A stretch of 40,830 nt of DNA from JBBQNJ01 sp038329845 (lineage in GTDB: Bacteria > Planctomycetota > Phycisphaerae > Tepidisphaerales > Tepidisphaeraceae), in the NCBI GenBank assembly GCA_038329845.1, contig JBBQNJ010000045.1:1-40830 (forward strand). The letters are read 5' to 3'. Position numbers and translations under genes: made by a program. The notes beneath the pieces are model-generated. The model had not been told where the DNA came from. It saw only the letters and a list, made by a program, of their open reading frames with translations, and searched no databases. Below, one piece after another: positions 1-8,209 of this stretch. Position 1 is the first letter of the stretch. Each line of letters begins with the position of its first letter.

Positions 1-722
1 CGGTTGCGGCGGCCCTTGGCCTTGCCCCGGCTCTTGCGACGCCGCTTCTGGCGGAAGTCGATCTTACGCTTCTGATGGGCCGGAAAGATCGCGTGGATGC
101 CGGCGACGATCAGCATGGCCAGATGCGAGAAGCTCTCAAAAGCGCGATCGCCGATCAGGACGTCGCCTTTCTCCAGATACCGATGCAGCTTGCCGGCGTC
201 GGCCATATCGTGCGTTCGCAGCGGCGCGGGGATGCATGCTCGCAGCATTCCCGTGCCCGCATCGAACAGACACAACACATGGGCGGTGGGAAAGCCGCAA
301 CCGGGCTTCTGCCGGCCCGACTGGCCAAAATGCTTCTGCAGGTCCAGTGTATCGGGCATCGAGATGCCGGTGCCATCCATGGGCCAGAGACGATGGCCCT
401 TCCAGCGGCCCTCGCCGCCGTCGGACAACCGGCAAATCCGCTCCAGCAACCCACGCAGCAGGGCGATGGGCAGCTTTCCCCGGGCAATGCACAACGCCTC
501 GGGGGTGAACAACGACCCGGCCAGGCGGGCCACTTCGGGCATGGAGAGATTGCCGTCGAGAATCTGGCGGGCGAACCAGGCCACCAGATTCGGCAGAGCC
601 AGCGGCGTGTTCCGCCAGCGATAGCCCAACTCGGCGGCGACCGTGGCGATGAACGCCGGATTGAGAAAAGCCGTTGCCTTGTCCTTGATCGACTGGGAAA
701 CCGATGCCATACACTTGGCCAT
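1..722 (-). CDS. IS4-type DDE transposase, truncated by the window edge
   Basis: Read from an ATG at 722, the minus strand stays open for 240 codons to the window edge. The start is set by a strong AAAGGAGG ribosome site seven bases upstream. The N-terminal part is helical (CMASVSQSIKDKATAFL), as in IS4-group transposases. A first catalytic Asp lies in PMDGTGISMPD (about D116) and a second in VLIGDRAFESF (about D192). The sequence then turns basic (KRKIDFRQKRRRKSRGK) at the edge, so the catalytic Glu and the C-terminus lie outside. The reaction would be cut-and-paste movement of its own element. The family call is by motif only. Whether the copy is intact cannot be judged. It reads without interruption inside the window. 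Confidence 0.85.
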   Translation of the reverse strand, partial: MAKCMASVSQSIKDKATAFLNPAFIATVAAELGYRWRNTPLALPNLVAWFARQILDGNLSMPEVARLAGSLFTPEALCIARGKLPIALLRGLLERICRLSDGGEGRWKGHRLWPMDGTGISMPDTLDLQKHFGQSGRQKPGCGFPTAHVLCLFDAGTGMLRACIPAPLRTHDMADAGKLHRYLEKGDVLIGDRAFESFSHLAMLIVAGIHAIFPAHQKRKIDFRQKRRRKSRGKAKGRRN

Positions 723-879
723 CCCTGGCCTCCTTTCGATGGTGATGCGTTCGGAACAACCACATCATCGTAGGGGGCCTGGTTTGGTGCCGGTCGATGT
801 ACCCTCCGCCATTAAATGAAGTTATAACCGGTAGGAGCCAACCAGATATGGAGGGGGGTCCTTCTTTTAGTGCCATTAG

Positions 880-922
880 GGGACACCAGACATTGTTACG
901 CCGCCGTATTGTCTAGTGTCCC
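880..922. repeat. Inverted repeat GGGACACCAGACA / TGTCTAGTGTCCC
   Basis: The arms 880-892 and 910-922 match at 12 of 13 positions around a 17-base loop. The GGGGAC-type end recalls the other palindromic elements in this window (7988-8099 and 9317-9494). It may be an insertion-sequence end or a small non-autonomous element. Confidence 0.55.
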
Positions 923-951
923 ATTATCCCAGCCGTCCCATTATCCCAGCT
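918..951 (+). repeat. 17-base tandem duplication
   Basis: The unit GTCCCATTATCCCAGC is present twice, at 918 and 935, with a period of 17 bases. The first copy overlaps the right arm of the hairpin at 880-922, so the duplication probably arose within that element. Confidence 0.7.
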
Positions 952-952
952 C

Positions 953-981
953 CATGCAAGAAACGGTGGATGTCACCTGAT
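953..981 (+). repeat. Dispersed repeat with GTGGATGTCA core, copy 1
   Basis: The stretch beginning CATGCAAGAAACGGTGG matches 7837-7865 at about 26 of 29 positions. Its core GTGGATGTCA also recurs in the palindromic elements at 34.6-34.8 kb and, inverted, near 35.7 kb. At 7837 the sequence lies inside a small open frame as CKKPWMSS. Here the same frame reads CKKRWMSP, so it may be a scrap of the same small gene family. Confidence 0.5.
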
Positions 982-1044
982 ACCGTCTCTCGTTCAGGGG
1001 GGACGCACGGACGGAGGCACTTGGCTGATTTTCTGCTCTGCACG

Positions 1045-2790
1045 TCAGCGGAAGTAGATCGCCCATAGCACGATATACAGCGGCACGAGGATGGGCAGGG
1101 CGTAAAAGAGGATGTAGCGGATGAATCCGGGAGTTTTTACGCCGGAGGCTTCGGAGAGGCTCTTGACCATGAAGTTCGGGCCGTTGCCGATGTAGGTGCA
1201 GGCGCCGAAAAAGACGGCGCCGATCGAGATGGCGACGAGGAAGCGGCTGAGGTCGGGATGACGCAGGAGGAACGACACCTCGAGTTCCTCGAGGGAGTAA
1301 CTGGAGGCGACGACGTCCCGGGGATGATACTCGAGCATGGCGGTGACGGCCTGGCGGACCACGGGCGGCAGGTCCGGCGACAATGCCGCCCGGGAGATCG
1401 CGTCGGGGGCGTTTTCGGCGGCGATCCGCTTGAGTTCGGCCCGCGCCATCGGCAGATACGATGGATTGGAATGCACCACCTCGCCGAGCTTGACCTCGAG
1501 GAACGTTTCATAGGTTGGGGCATTGTCCAGCGTGGAACTCATCACCCCGGTGGCGAAGTAGTAATGCCCCGGCGTTTGCAGCGGCATGTCGCCAGCGTGG
1601 GCCTTGAGATATTGCAGGGCGGGCGTCATGGTCGAGAAGATGCCGGCGAAAAGGATGGCGACCTCGCGGATTGGGGCGTAGCTGAACTCGTTGCGGATAT
1701 GCACGTGGGGCGGGGTGAATCTCAGCGAGGCGACGGCGGCGGCGAGCATCAGCCCCTCGCGGCTGAAGATCGTGTGCAAAATCAGTGATGCGGTCCACCC
1801 GTGTTCGAGGCCGTGGCGAGCCGAGTCGAATAGCCCTTCCTGGAACACCGCGGCGACGACCAGCATGATGAGCAGCAGGTTGTGAATCCCGTGAATCGAC
1901 ACGGCCGGGGCCGAGTAGCGCACCGCCGAGGCGATCTCCTGGGCACGTTCCTCGCCGATGCCCGAGGCGCGGGCGTCGCTCAGGGCGCGGTCGGCGGCCT
2001 CGTCAGCGCCCGGCTTGATCGCCACCGGCGCGGGCAGCTTCCGCTCATAACGGCGGTGATCGCGGTGGTCGATCACGAAGAAAATCGCCAGCAACGCGAC
2101 GATCGCCATCGCCCATAGCGGCCAGCAATGCTCGAAGACCCACCAGAAGGGCACGCCCTGGAGATAGCCGAGGAACAGGGGCGGGTCGCCCACGGGAGTT
2201 AGCGCGCCGCCGACGTTGCTGACGATAAAGATGAAGAAGACGACGTGGTAGGGCTTGATGTGGTCGCGGTTCATCCGCAGATACGGACGGATCAGCAGCA
2301 TCGAAGCGCCGGTGGTTCCGAAGAGGTTGGCGATGACAGCGCCGAACAGCAGCAGCAGGGTGTTGGCCGCGGGGGTGGCCCGCTTGGCGACGTGGACCAC
2401 GATCCCGCCGGAGACGATGAACAAAGCGCCCAGCAGCACGATGAAGCTGAGGTAGTCCTGCATGCCCACGACCCAGCGCGAGATGTCGTGGGCGACGAAC
2501 AGGTAATAGCCCAACGAGATCAGCCCCAGCCCGCCGGCGACGACGGGGTAGTATTTTTCCCAGCCGTGGCGATGGATGAACGGTCCCAGCGCGATGGCGG
2601 CGAGCAGGGTGGCGAAGGGGATGAGCCATCCGATGGCCGGCGTGGCCTGGGTATGAGCTGGGGTGTGGACATAGGCGCCGGCGGCACCGGCGAGAAGCAT
2701 CGCCAGTCCCAAGCCGGCCAGGGTCAGGGTGCGGGCGCGGGAACCGATCACGGGAGGATCATTCGGGCCATTTTCAGTCGAGGGGTTCAT
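1045..2790 (-). CDS. Sodium/proton antiporter-like integral membrane protein (ion transporter superfamily)
   Basis: This 581-residue multi-pass membrane protein has about 12 hydrophobic segments. It probably moves Na+ or an anion in exchange for protons across the cytoplasmic membrane. Recognisable stretches are FGTTGASMLLIRPYLRMN and SNVGGALTPVGDPPLFLGYL, typical of NhaD/CitM/ArsB-type transporters, in which this re-entrant Gly/Pro-rich region lies near the substrate site. A hydrophilic insert of about 60 residues follows (ERKLPAPVAIKPGADEAAD), and a second conserved region holds STLDNAPTYETFLE. The chosen start is the ATG at 2790; a TTG three codons upstream is an alternative. The gene is divergent from the phosphatase at 3047. 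The family call is firm, but the transported ion is not resolved. Confidence 0.82.
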   Translation of the reverse strand: MNPSTENGPNDPPVIGSRARTLTLAGLGLAMLLAGAAGAYVHTPAHTQATPAIGWLIPFATLLAAIALGPFIHRHGWEKYYPVVAGGLGLISLGYYLFVAHDISRWVVGMQDYLSFIVLLGALFIVSGGIVVHVAKRATPAANTLLLLFGAVIANLFGTTGASMLLIRPYLRMNRDHIKPYHVVFFIFIVSNVGGALTPVGDPPLFLGYLQGVPFWWVFEHCWPLWAMAIVALLAIFFVIDHRDHRRYERKLPAPVAIKPGADEAADRALSDARASGIGEERAQEIASAVRYSAPAVSIHGIHNLLLIMLVVAAVFQEGLFDSARHGLEHGWTASLILHTIFSREGLMLAAAVASLRFTPPHVHIRNEFSYAPIREVAILFAGIFSTMTPALQYLKAHAGDMPLQTPGHYYFATGVMSSTLDNAPTYETFLEVKLGEVVHSNPSYLPMARAELKRIAAENAPDAISRAALSPDLPPVVRQAVTAMLEYHPRDVVASSYSLEELEVSFLLRHPDLSRFLVAISIGAVFFGACTYIGNGPNFMVKSLSEASGVKTPGFIRYILFYALPILVPLYIVLWAIYFR

Positions 2791-3046
2791 GGTGTTCAAG
2801 GCGTGCAGTTAGACCCGATCCGCCAGCCGGGATCAACCCCGCTGCGACCGGGCGTCAGGCCAAGTGGACCCAGCGCCGGCGCGGGGGCGAATCGGGTTCG
2901 GCGCAGCGGGAGCGGGTCTTGGCGCTTCAAGATCCGGATCTGAAATCTGAAAAAAATCGAAAAATCCGCGGCGAGGGAGGCAAAGCAGGCGCCCGCGGAT
3001 CGACAGCGCTTTGACCGGCACGGGGGCCGACTTTACGCTCGGGTCG

Positions 3047-3877
3047 ATGGCATGGTCGCATGAACTTCAACTGGCGGTGGACCTGGCGCGGGGGGCGGGG
3101 CGGATCGCGTTGTCTCATTTCGGGGATGTGCGGCGGCTGACCAAGACGCACGCCATGACGACCGACGAGGCGGTGACGATCGCCGATCGCGCCTGCCAGC
3201 GACATATCGTCGCGGGCGTTCGATCGCGGTATCCCGGCGATGGAATCATCGGTGAGGAGAGTGAAACCGGCGAGTCGATCACCTTCGACTGCCCCGATCC
3301 CGCCGGGCGAGTCTGGGTCATCGACCCGATCGACGGGACCAATAATTTCATCGCCGGGTTCGAGGCGTTCGCCGTTTGCATCGCCTTGCTCGAGGCGGGC
3401 CGTCCGATGTTAGGGGTGGTGTACGACGTGGCCCGCGAGCGGATGTACAGCGCTGCGGCGGGGCAGGGGGCATGGATGGACAACCGACCGATCGCGGTGG
3501 CGTCCGAGCCGATCAACGACAGTTCGTTGCTCATGCTGACGAGCAACCTGCTGATCCACGGGCGGCTGCCGGGATTCGTAGGCCGCTGGATGGGGCAGAC
3601 GAACTGGAAGACGCGGATCCTCGGCAGTGCGGCGCTGGAGGCGTGCGCCGTGGCCAGCGGGGTGGCGCACGGCGCGATCACGGTCAACGGCAAGCTATGG
3701 GATGTGGCAGCGCCGGCGGCGATCGTTCTCGAGGCGGGGGGAAGCATTACCACGCTGGAAGGCGAGGATATTTTTCCGTTCGATCTGCGTCAGTATCGCG
3801 GCGCGAAAGTCCCGTTTCTCACCGCGGCGCCGGGATCGCGGCAGGTGCTGCTGCAAGAAATTCGGGAGCATCCGTAG
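3047..3877 (+). CDS. Inositol monophosphatase family protein
   Basis: A 276-residue Mg2+-dependent sugar or inositol phosphate phosphatase of the IMPase/FBPase fold. All family motifs are visible: GEESETG (metal-binding Glu pair), DPIDGTNNF at residues 93-101, and the second metal/substrate motif GKLWDVAAPAAIVLEAGG with W218-D219. The ATG at 3047 is preferred over an in-frame TTG at 3011 because family proteins begin close to the WSHELQLAVDLARGAG helix. The substrate (inositol-1-phosphate, histidinol phosphate, PAPS or NADP) cannot be told from sequence. A second decayed copy of the last ten codons lies 68 bases downstream. The next gene is convergent. Confidence 0.9.
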   Translation: MAWSHELQLAVDLARGAGRIALSHFGDVRRLTKTHAMTTDEAVTIADRACQRHIVAGVRSRYPGDGIIGEESETGESITFDCPDPAGRVWVIDPIDGTNNFIAGFEAFAVCIALLEAGRPMLGVVYDVARERMYSAAAGQGAWMDNRPIAVASEPINDSSLLMLTSNLLIHGRLPGFVGRWMGQTNWKTRILGSAALEACAVASGVAHGAITVNGKLWDVAAPAAIVLEAGGSITTLEGEDIFPFDLRQYRGAKVPFLTAAPGSRQVLLQEIREHP

Positions 3878-3913
3878 GGCACCTCGGGGCATTCGGGCGC
3901 GAATGCGAGTGGA

Positions 3914-3945
3914 TGCTGCTGCAAGAGATTGCCGAGCGACCCTAA
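3914..3945 (+). repeat. Duplicate of the phosphatase gene's 3' end
   Basis: The last codons of the phosphatase, LLQEIREHP then stop (3846-3877), are echoed 68 bases downstream as LLQEIAERP then stop (3914-3945). The first half is nearly identical DNA (TGCTGCTGCAAGA) and the second half is diverged. Because 68 is not a multiple of three, the second copy is out of frame with the gene. No function is evident. It resembles the arrangement downstream of the ThuA gene. Confidence 0.6.
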
Positions 3946-3968
3946 CGCGGACGGCGGTGGATTTTGTT

Positions 3969-4874
3969 TTAAGCCTCGCGCGGATCGTGATGCCTGGCCC
4001 AGAGCATTCCCACGACGGCCCCGGCGACGCCGACCGACGCATAGTCCAGCGGAAGCGGACGGGCCAGCGCCCCGAGGTCGCTGAGCAGATGCCCGGTGGA
4101 AAAGCCGGCCGGATCGAACCACGCGAGGGAGTATCCTGCCACCGCCACGATCAGCGGACCGGCCCAGTACCACGGCGCCATGCGGGCGAGGGGCAGAAAA
4201 CTTTCGATCACGAAGGTCGAAGCCAGCGCCGCGACGCCCACGCCGATCAGCACCTGCTGTTTCTCGGCGGTCCGCGCCAGCAAAAACGTGCCCAGACCCA
4301 TGATCGCCACCTGCCCGACCAGCGCCAGCAATTTCATTCCGATGGACGAATCGAACCCATCGGGTGAATCGGGTTCGGTCGGGGCCGCGGTCCGTATGAG
4401 GATCCACCATGCCGGCGCCACAATGGCGAACAGGAGAATTACTTCGAGGATGAGATGAATGAAGACGGCGGCTCCCGTGCCGAGCGAATCAGCGCGGAAC
4501 AGCACATCGCTGATCGCCCCGCCGCGCACGGACCAGGATGCCAGGCCGATCGCCGCGCCGAACAGCCCTGAGAGCGGCGCGAGGCCCGCGGCTTTTCGCA
4601 GGATGCGGGCGGCGAGCAGGGAAAACGCGATGAAGACGACTGCGATGGTCAGCAGCGGCATGATTGGCCAAGGCTGCTGGAAGATCGAGGCTTCGTACCC
4701 GGCGTGAGCGGGGAAATGGATCAATCCGGCCAACGCCGAGAAAATGACCCACCCGAGGACCGCCATGGCGATGTGGATCACCTGCGAGCGGCGATAGGCC
4801 GAAAAAATGCCCCAATCTTGCGAAGTCGTCGCGGCGTGACGGGGGTCGGGAAGCATCGATTCAGTCTGTGTCAT
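3969..4874 (-). CDS. Multi-pass membrane protein of unknown function
   Basis: A 301-residue protein with about eight hydrophobic segments after a soluble N-terminus of about 27 residues (MTQTESMLPDPRHAATTSQD). Segments include VIHIAMAVLGWVIFSALAGL, IMPLLTIAVVFIAFSLLAA and AAVFIHLILEVILLFAIVAP. I do not recognise a family and see no catalytic motif. The ATG at 4874 is the only start upstream of the first helix. No clear Shine-Dalgarno is visible. It is convergent with the phosphatase and divergent from priA. The regular topology and normal codon use support a real gene. Confidence 0.75.
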   Translation of the reverse strand: MTQTESMLPDPRHAATTSQDWGIFSAYRRSQVIHIAMAVLGWVIFSALAGLIHFPAHAGYEASIFQQPWPIMPLLTIAVVFIAFSLLAARILRKAAGLAPLSGLFGAAIGLASWSVRGGAISDVLFRADSLGTGAAVFIHLILEVILLFAIVAPAWWILIRTAAPTEPDSPDGFDSSIGMKLLALVGQVAIMGLGTFLLARTAEKQQVLIGVGVAALASTFVIESFLPLARMAPWYWAGPLIVAVAGYSLAWFDPAGFSTGHLLSDLGALARPLPLDYASVGVAGAVVGMLWARHHDPREA

Positions 4875-4933
4875 ACGGGTCTATCCGCCATGGAACAGGT
4901 CCAACTCAATACCTTGGCGATTCGATCGCCCTT

Positions 4934-4985
4934 GTGCCGCCGGTGTCCTCACCGGCGTTGATTCCCACCTCGCCGCCGGCGGCAC
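4934..4985. repeat. Inverted repeat GTGCCGCCGG / CCGGCGGCAC
   Basis: Perfect 10-base arms (4934-4943 and 4976-4985) are separated by 32 bases, which contain a further CCGGTG...CACCGG-like pairing. It lies in the 292-base gap between the membrane protein and priA. It could be a REP-like palindrome or part of the divergent regulatory region. No promoter could be fixed in this gap. Confidence 0.5.
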
Positions 4986-5166
4986 TTCATCGGCGGCATT
5001 CGTACTCGGGTTCTTCCTCGAATGAACCAAGTTTGCCAAGAAGAGGCGCTATACCCCCTGGGAACAGCCGGCGTGGGGTTCGCTTGGCCCATGCGGCCAG
5101 AGGCCCTACGATCTGTTCTCGGGTCCGATCGCGACGGTAGCAGAAATCGAGCGGACCCGCCATGCG

Positions 5167-7758
5167 ATGGCCAAGCGATCTCCCCCCCCAAGCCTCACCA
5201 GTTCCTCCATTCCCGCCGGTCTGTTTGGTCCGACCGACGATCCGCCGCGCCGCGGTGGGCCGGACGCGGCGTTCGAGGCCGCGGCGCGCCCGAGCGGTCC
5301 GTATGCCCAGGTGGCCCTCGAACAGCATGTCGATCAGACCTTGACCTACTCGATCCCGCCGCGCCTGCGATCGGCGCTGTCGGCGGGCCAGCGGGTCCGC
5401 GTGCCGCTGGGGCGGGGCAATCGTCCGGCGCTTGGGTATGTGGTGGCGATCACGCCCGAATGCGACTATCCCAGGCTCAAGCCGATCCTCGAGATCGACG
5501 ATCCGCGGGTGCTGGTGACGGCGACGATGATGGACCTGGCCCGGTGGATGAGCCGGTATTACTGCGCGCCGCTCGGGCAGGTGATCGAGTCGATCATCCC
5601 GTCGGCGGTGAAGAAGCGCATCGGAGTGACGTACATCCCGACAGTGCGGTTGGCCCCGGATCGCACGGCGGCCGATGTGCAAAGCGCGATAGAATCGTGC
5701 CGCGCCCCCAAGCGCCGGGCGATCCTGGCCCGGTTGCTGCAACTCGAGCCGGGCCATGGCATCGAGCTGGTGCGCCTTGCGGCCGAGGCCGGGACCACGG
5801 CACCGACGATCCGCAAGCTGGTGGCCGCCGGATTGATCGCCATCACGCGCGAGCTGGATCTGCCCGGTTGGAGCGGCGATCCGATCGCCGGTGCCGATGC
5901 GCCGGGCGCGGACATCGCGTTGAACGACGATCAGCAGCGCGTCTTCGACGAGCTGCGCCCGCGCATGGATCAGGGGGGATTCAGCGTCAATCTTCTGTTC
6001 GGCGTCACCGGCAGCGGGAAGACCGAGATTTATCTTCAGTGCATCCGGCGAGTGGTCGAGCGCGGCGGCGGGGCGATCGTGCTGGTGCCGGAGATCGCGC
6101 TAACGCCGCAGACGGTTCGGCGGTTCACGTCGCGTTTCGGCCGAGTGGCGATCCAGCACAGTGGCCTGACGGCGGCCGAGCGACACCGTTTCTGGCAGCA
6201 GGTTTCGAGCGGGAACGCCGATGTCGTGGTCGGGGCGCGCTCGGCGGTCTTCGCTCCGATGCCCCGGCTGGGGGTGATCGTCGTCGATGAGGAGCACGAG
6301 GCCAGCTACAAGCAGGATTCAGCCCCACGCTATCATGCCCGCGATGTGGCGATCAAGCGGGCCCAGCTCGAGGGGGCGCCGGTGCTGCTGGGCAGTGCCA
6401 CCCCGTCGCTCGAGACGTACCGGCGCGTGACGGGCTTGAGCGGGGAGGAAGCGCCGGCGCCGATGAAATTGTCCTCCGCGCCCCCGCTGGTGCCGGCGCC
6501 GCGGCTGGATCGAACCGACTCGCAGGACCGCGACGATGAGGGCCGGGAACTCGACCCATCGGTCCGGCCGATCGCCGCTGCGGCACCGGGATTTCCGCGT
6601 CCGATCAGCGCCGAGCCGGGATATCACCTGTTGTCGCTGCCGCATCGCGTGCGCGGGTTAAAGATGCCGCACGTCGAGCTGGTGGACATGAAGACGGCGG
6701 GGAAATTCCGGCGGGGCGTGCATCTGATTTCCGATCGGCTCGAGTACCTGCTGCGGGCGGCGGTGCAGTCCGGGCACCAGGCGATTCTGCTGCTGAATCG
6801 CCGGGGGTATTCGAATTTCGTCTATTGTTCGAGCTGCGCCGAGGCGGTGGGATGCAAGTATTGCGACGCCACCATGACCTATCACCGCTCGGCGGGCGAA
6901 TCGGTGGGCAGCGCCAGCCACGACAAGAGCCTGCACACCGGGCAGTTGCATTGCCACTATTGCCTGGCGGTGAATCCCCTGCCCGCGGCATGCCCGACGT
7001 GCGGGCACAAGCTGAGCCTTTTCGGACTGGGCACACAGCGGGTCGAGGAGGAGATCACGCGAAAGTTCCCCGAGCTGAAGTTCGCGCGGGTGGACAGCGA
7101 TTCGATGCGCAACAGCCGCGATTACGAGGCGTTGCTGGGCCAATTCGCCCGAGGCGAATTGCAGGTGATGCTGGGCACGCAGATGATCGCCAAGGGGCTG
7201 GACTATCCCAACGTGACGCTGGTGGGGGTGATCTCGGGGGACACGGCGTTGGCGCTACCCGATTTCCGCGCCGCCGAGCGGACGTTTCAGTTGATCACGC
7301 AAGTCGCGGGCCGTGCCGGTCGCGGCGATGCGCCCGGGCGGGTGGTGTTGCAGACGTTTCTTCCCGACGATCCCACGATTCAGGCGGCGTTGCGGCAGGA
7401 CTACCCCGGGTTCGCGCTTAGCGAGCTGCGTCACCGGCGCGAGGTGGGTCTGCCGCCGTTTTCGCGGATGGCGCGGATCATCGTCCGCGATCAGGAGCCG
7501 GAGAAACTGCACGAGATTTGCGAGCGTCTGGCGGCGGACGTGGCCGAGGAGGCCGCCCGCGAGGCCGGGCGGGTTACGGTCAAGGGTCCCATGCCATGCG
7601 CCATCAGCCGCATCGCGGGATATTTCCGCAACCAGATCGTCCTGAGTTCGCCCGGTGCCGCCGCCTTGCAGCGGGTCCTCACCACGTTGCGCGAGCGCGG
7701 CAGCCTGTTTCGCCATGAGCGCGTCGCGGTGGATGTGGATCCGGTATCGTTGTTGTAA
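5167..7758 (+). CDS. priA: Primosomal protein N' (replication restart helicase PriA)
   Basis: PriA is a superfamily-2 3'-5' DNA helicase that reloads the replisome at stalled forks. In order: the N-terminal 3'-end-binding domain (VALEQHVDQTLTYSIP, GQRVRVPLGRGNRPALGYV), Walker A GVTGSGKTEIY from residue 279, DEEH at about 374, then paired zinc motifs from C554 (CSSCAEAVGCKYC, CHYC, CPTCG). Helicase motifs V and VI follow (GTQMIAKGLDYPNVTLVGV, QVAGRAGRG). At 863 residues it exceeds the usual 700-750: there is a Pro-rich N-terminal extension of about 40 residues and a low-complexity insert (about residues 435-490) before RVRGLKMPHVELVDM. The start at 5167 is uncertain because no ribosome site is clear, and a later start is possible. 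Confidence 0.95.
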   Translation: MAKRSPPPSLTSSSIPAGLFGPTDDPPRRGGPDAAFEAAARPSGPYAQVALEQHVDQTLTYSIPPRLRSALSAGQRVRVPLGRGNRPALGYVVAITPECDYPRLKPILEIDDPRVLVTATMMDLARWMSRYYCAPLGQVIESIIPSAVKKRIGVTYIPTVRLAPDRTAADVQSAIESCRAPKRRAILARLLQLEPGHGIELVRLAAEAGTTAPTIRKLVAAGLIAITRELDLPGWSGDPIAGADAPGADIALNDDQQRVFDELRPRMDQGGFSVNLLFGVTGSGKTEIYLQCIRRVVERGGGAIVLVPEIALTPQTVRRFTSRFGRVAIQHSGLTAAERHRFWQQVSSGNADVVVGARSAVFAPMPRLGVIVVDEEHEASYKQDSAPRYHARDVAIKRAQLEGAPVLLGSATPSLETYRRVTGLSGEEAPAPMKLSSAPPLVPAPRLDRTDSQDRDDEGRELDPSVRPIAAAAPGFPRPISAEPGYHLLSLPHRVRGLKMPHVELVDMKTAGKFRRGVHLISDRLEYLLRAAVQSGHQAILLLNRRGYSNFVYCSSCAEAVGCKYCDATMTYHRSAGESVGSASHDKSLHTGQLHCHYCLAVNPLPAACPTCGHKLSLFGLGTQRVEEEITRKFPELKFARVDSDSMRNSRDYEALLGQFARGELQVMLGTQMIAKGLDYPNVTLVGVISGDTALALPDFRAAERTFQLITQVAGRAGRGDAPGRVVLQTFLPDDPTIQAALRQDYPGFALSELRHRREVGLPPFSRMARIIVRDQEPEKLHEICERLAADVAEEAAREAGRVTVKGPMPCAISRIAGYFRNQIVLSSPGAAALQRVLTTLRERGSLFRHERVAVDVDPVSLL

Positions 7759-7768
7759 GGAGGAAGGA

Positions 7769-8021
7769 ATGCCGGAATGGAAGAGGCCGGATGGGCTTGC
7801 CCCCGAATAGTGGGCGCACCGGACGGAACTGTCCCTCATGCAAGAAACCGTGGATGTCATCTTATCCGCCGCCGAAGATCGTGCCCGGCGAATATATCAT
7901 CGGGGCCGAGCTGAACCAGGTGATCGACGACTTCGACACGACCCGCCAGGCCACTCGAGGCGGCCCTAGAAAACGGGACAACCCTAGAAAACGGGACAGG
8001 TGCGACTATTTTGACGCATGA
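7769..8021 (+). pseudogene. Small CxxC protein gene, frameshifted in a C5 run
   Basis: An AAGGAGG ribosome site right after the priA stop precedes an ATG at 7769 that reads MPEWKRPDGLAPE then stop. The neighbouring frame continues as PNSGRTGRNCPSCKKPWMSS and on through VPGEYIIGAELNQVIDDF. Removing one C from the run at about 7800-7804 joins the two into a single protein with one CPSC pair. The last 20 or so codons are supplied by the tandem repeat and palindrome at 7964-8099, so the original 3' end is probably lost. Function unknown. A sequencing error in the C-run would give the same picture. The strong ribosome site is the main support for a real gene. Confidence 0.45.
7837..7865 (+). repeat. 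Dispersed repeat with GTGGATGTCA core, copy 2
   Basis: Begins CATGCAAGAAACCGTGG and matches 953-981 with about three mismatches. It is contained in the small CxxC reading frame, so the similarity may be coding in origin. Confidence 0.5.
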
Positions 8022-8099
8022 GTGTCTGCTGAATAGCTTTTGCCTCATGCCCAGAGTGACATCGTTAGCTGCCAGGGAAAATCGCACCTGTCCCGTTTT
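7964..8099. mobile_element. MITE-like palindromic element with 18-base perfect inverted repeats
   Basis: Arms AAAACGGGACAGGTGCGA (7988-8005) and its exact complement (8082-8099) enclose 76 bases. The left arm is preceded by a tandem duplication of CCCTAGAAAACGGGACA (7964-7980 and 7982-7998), so the left end is partly doubled. There is no coding capacity for a transposase. It lies between the frameshifted small gene and the toroid gene, in the 399-base gap 7811-8209, which otherwise shows nothing. It is probably mobilised in trans. The enzyme is unknown. Confidence 0.7.
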
Positions 8100-8209
8100 A
8101 CGTCGCGGCGCAAGTTCGAAATGGCGGTAGGTCCCGGTGCGAACGGGTCTGTTAAGTGGCATGGGCATTCTGCTTTCTCGCAGTCAGCGGTGCGGTTACA
8201 ATCACCTCT

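Larger units (their letters stand above)
723..1044. other. Gene-free stretch with insertion-sequence flank and short repeats
   Basis: No gene is seen here. It is the upstream side of the transposase, followed by an imperfect hairpin (880-922), a 17-base tandem duplication (918-951) and a 29-base word shared with 7837-7865. The end of the insertion element probably lies here, but it cannot be fixed without its partner end. Confidence 0.6.
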
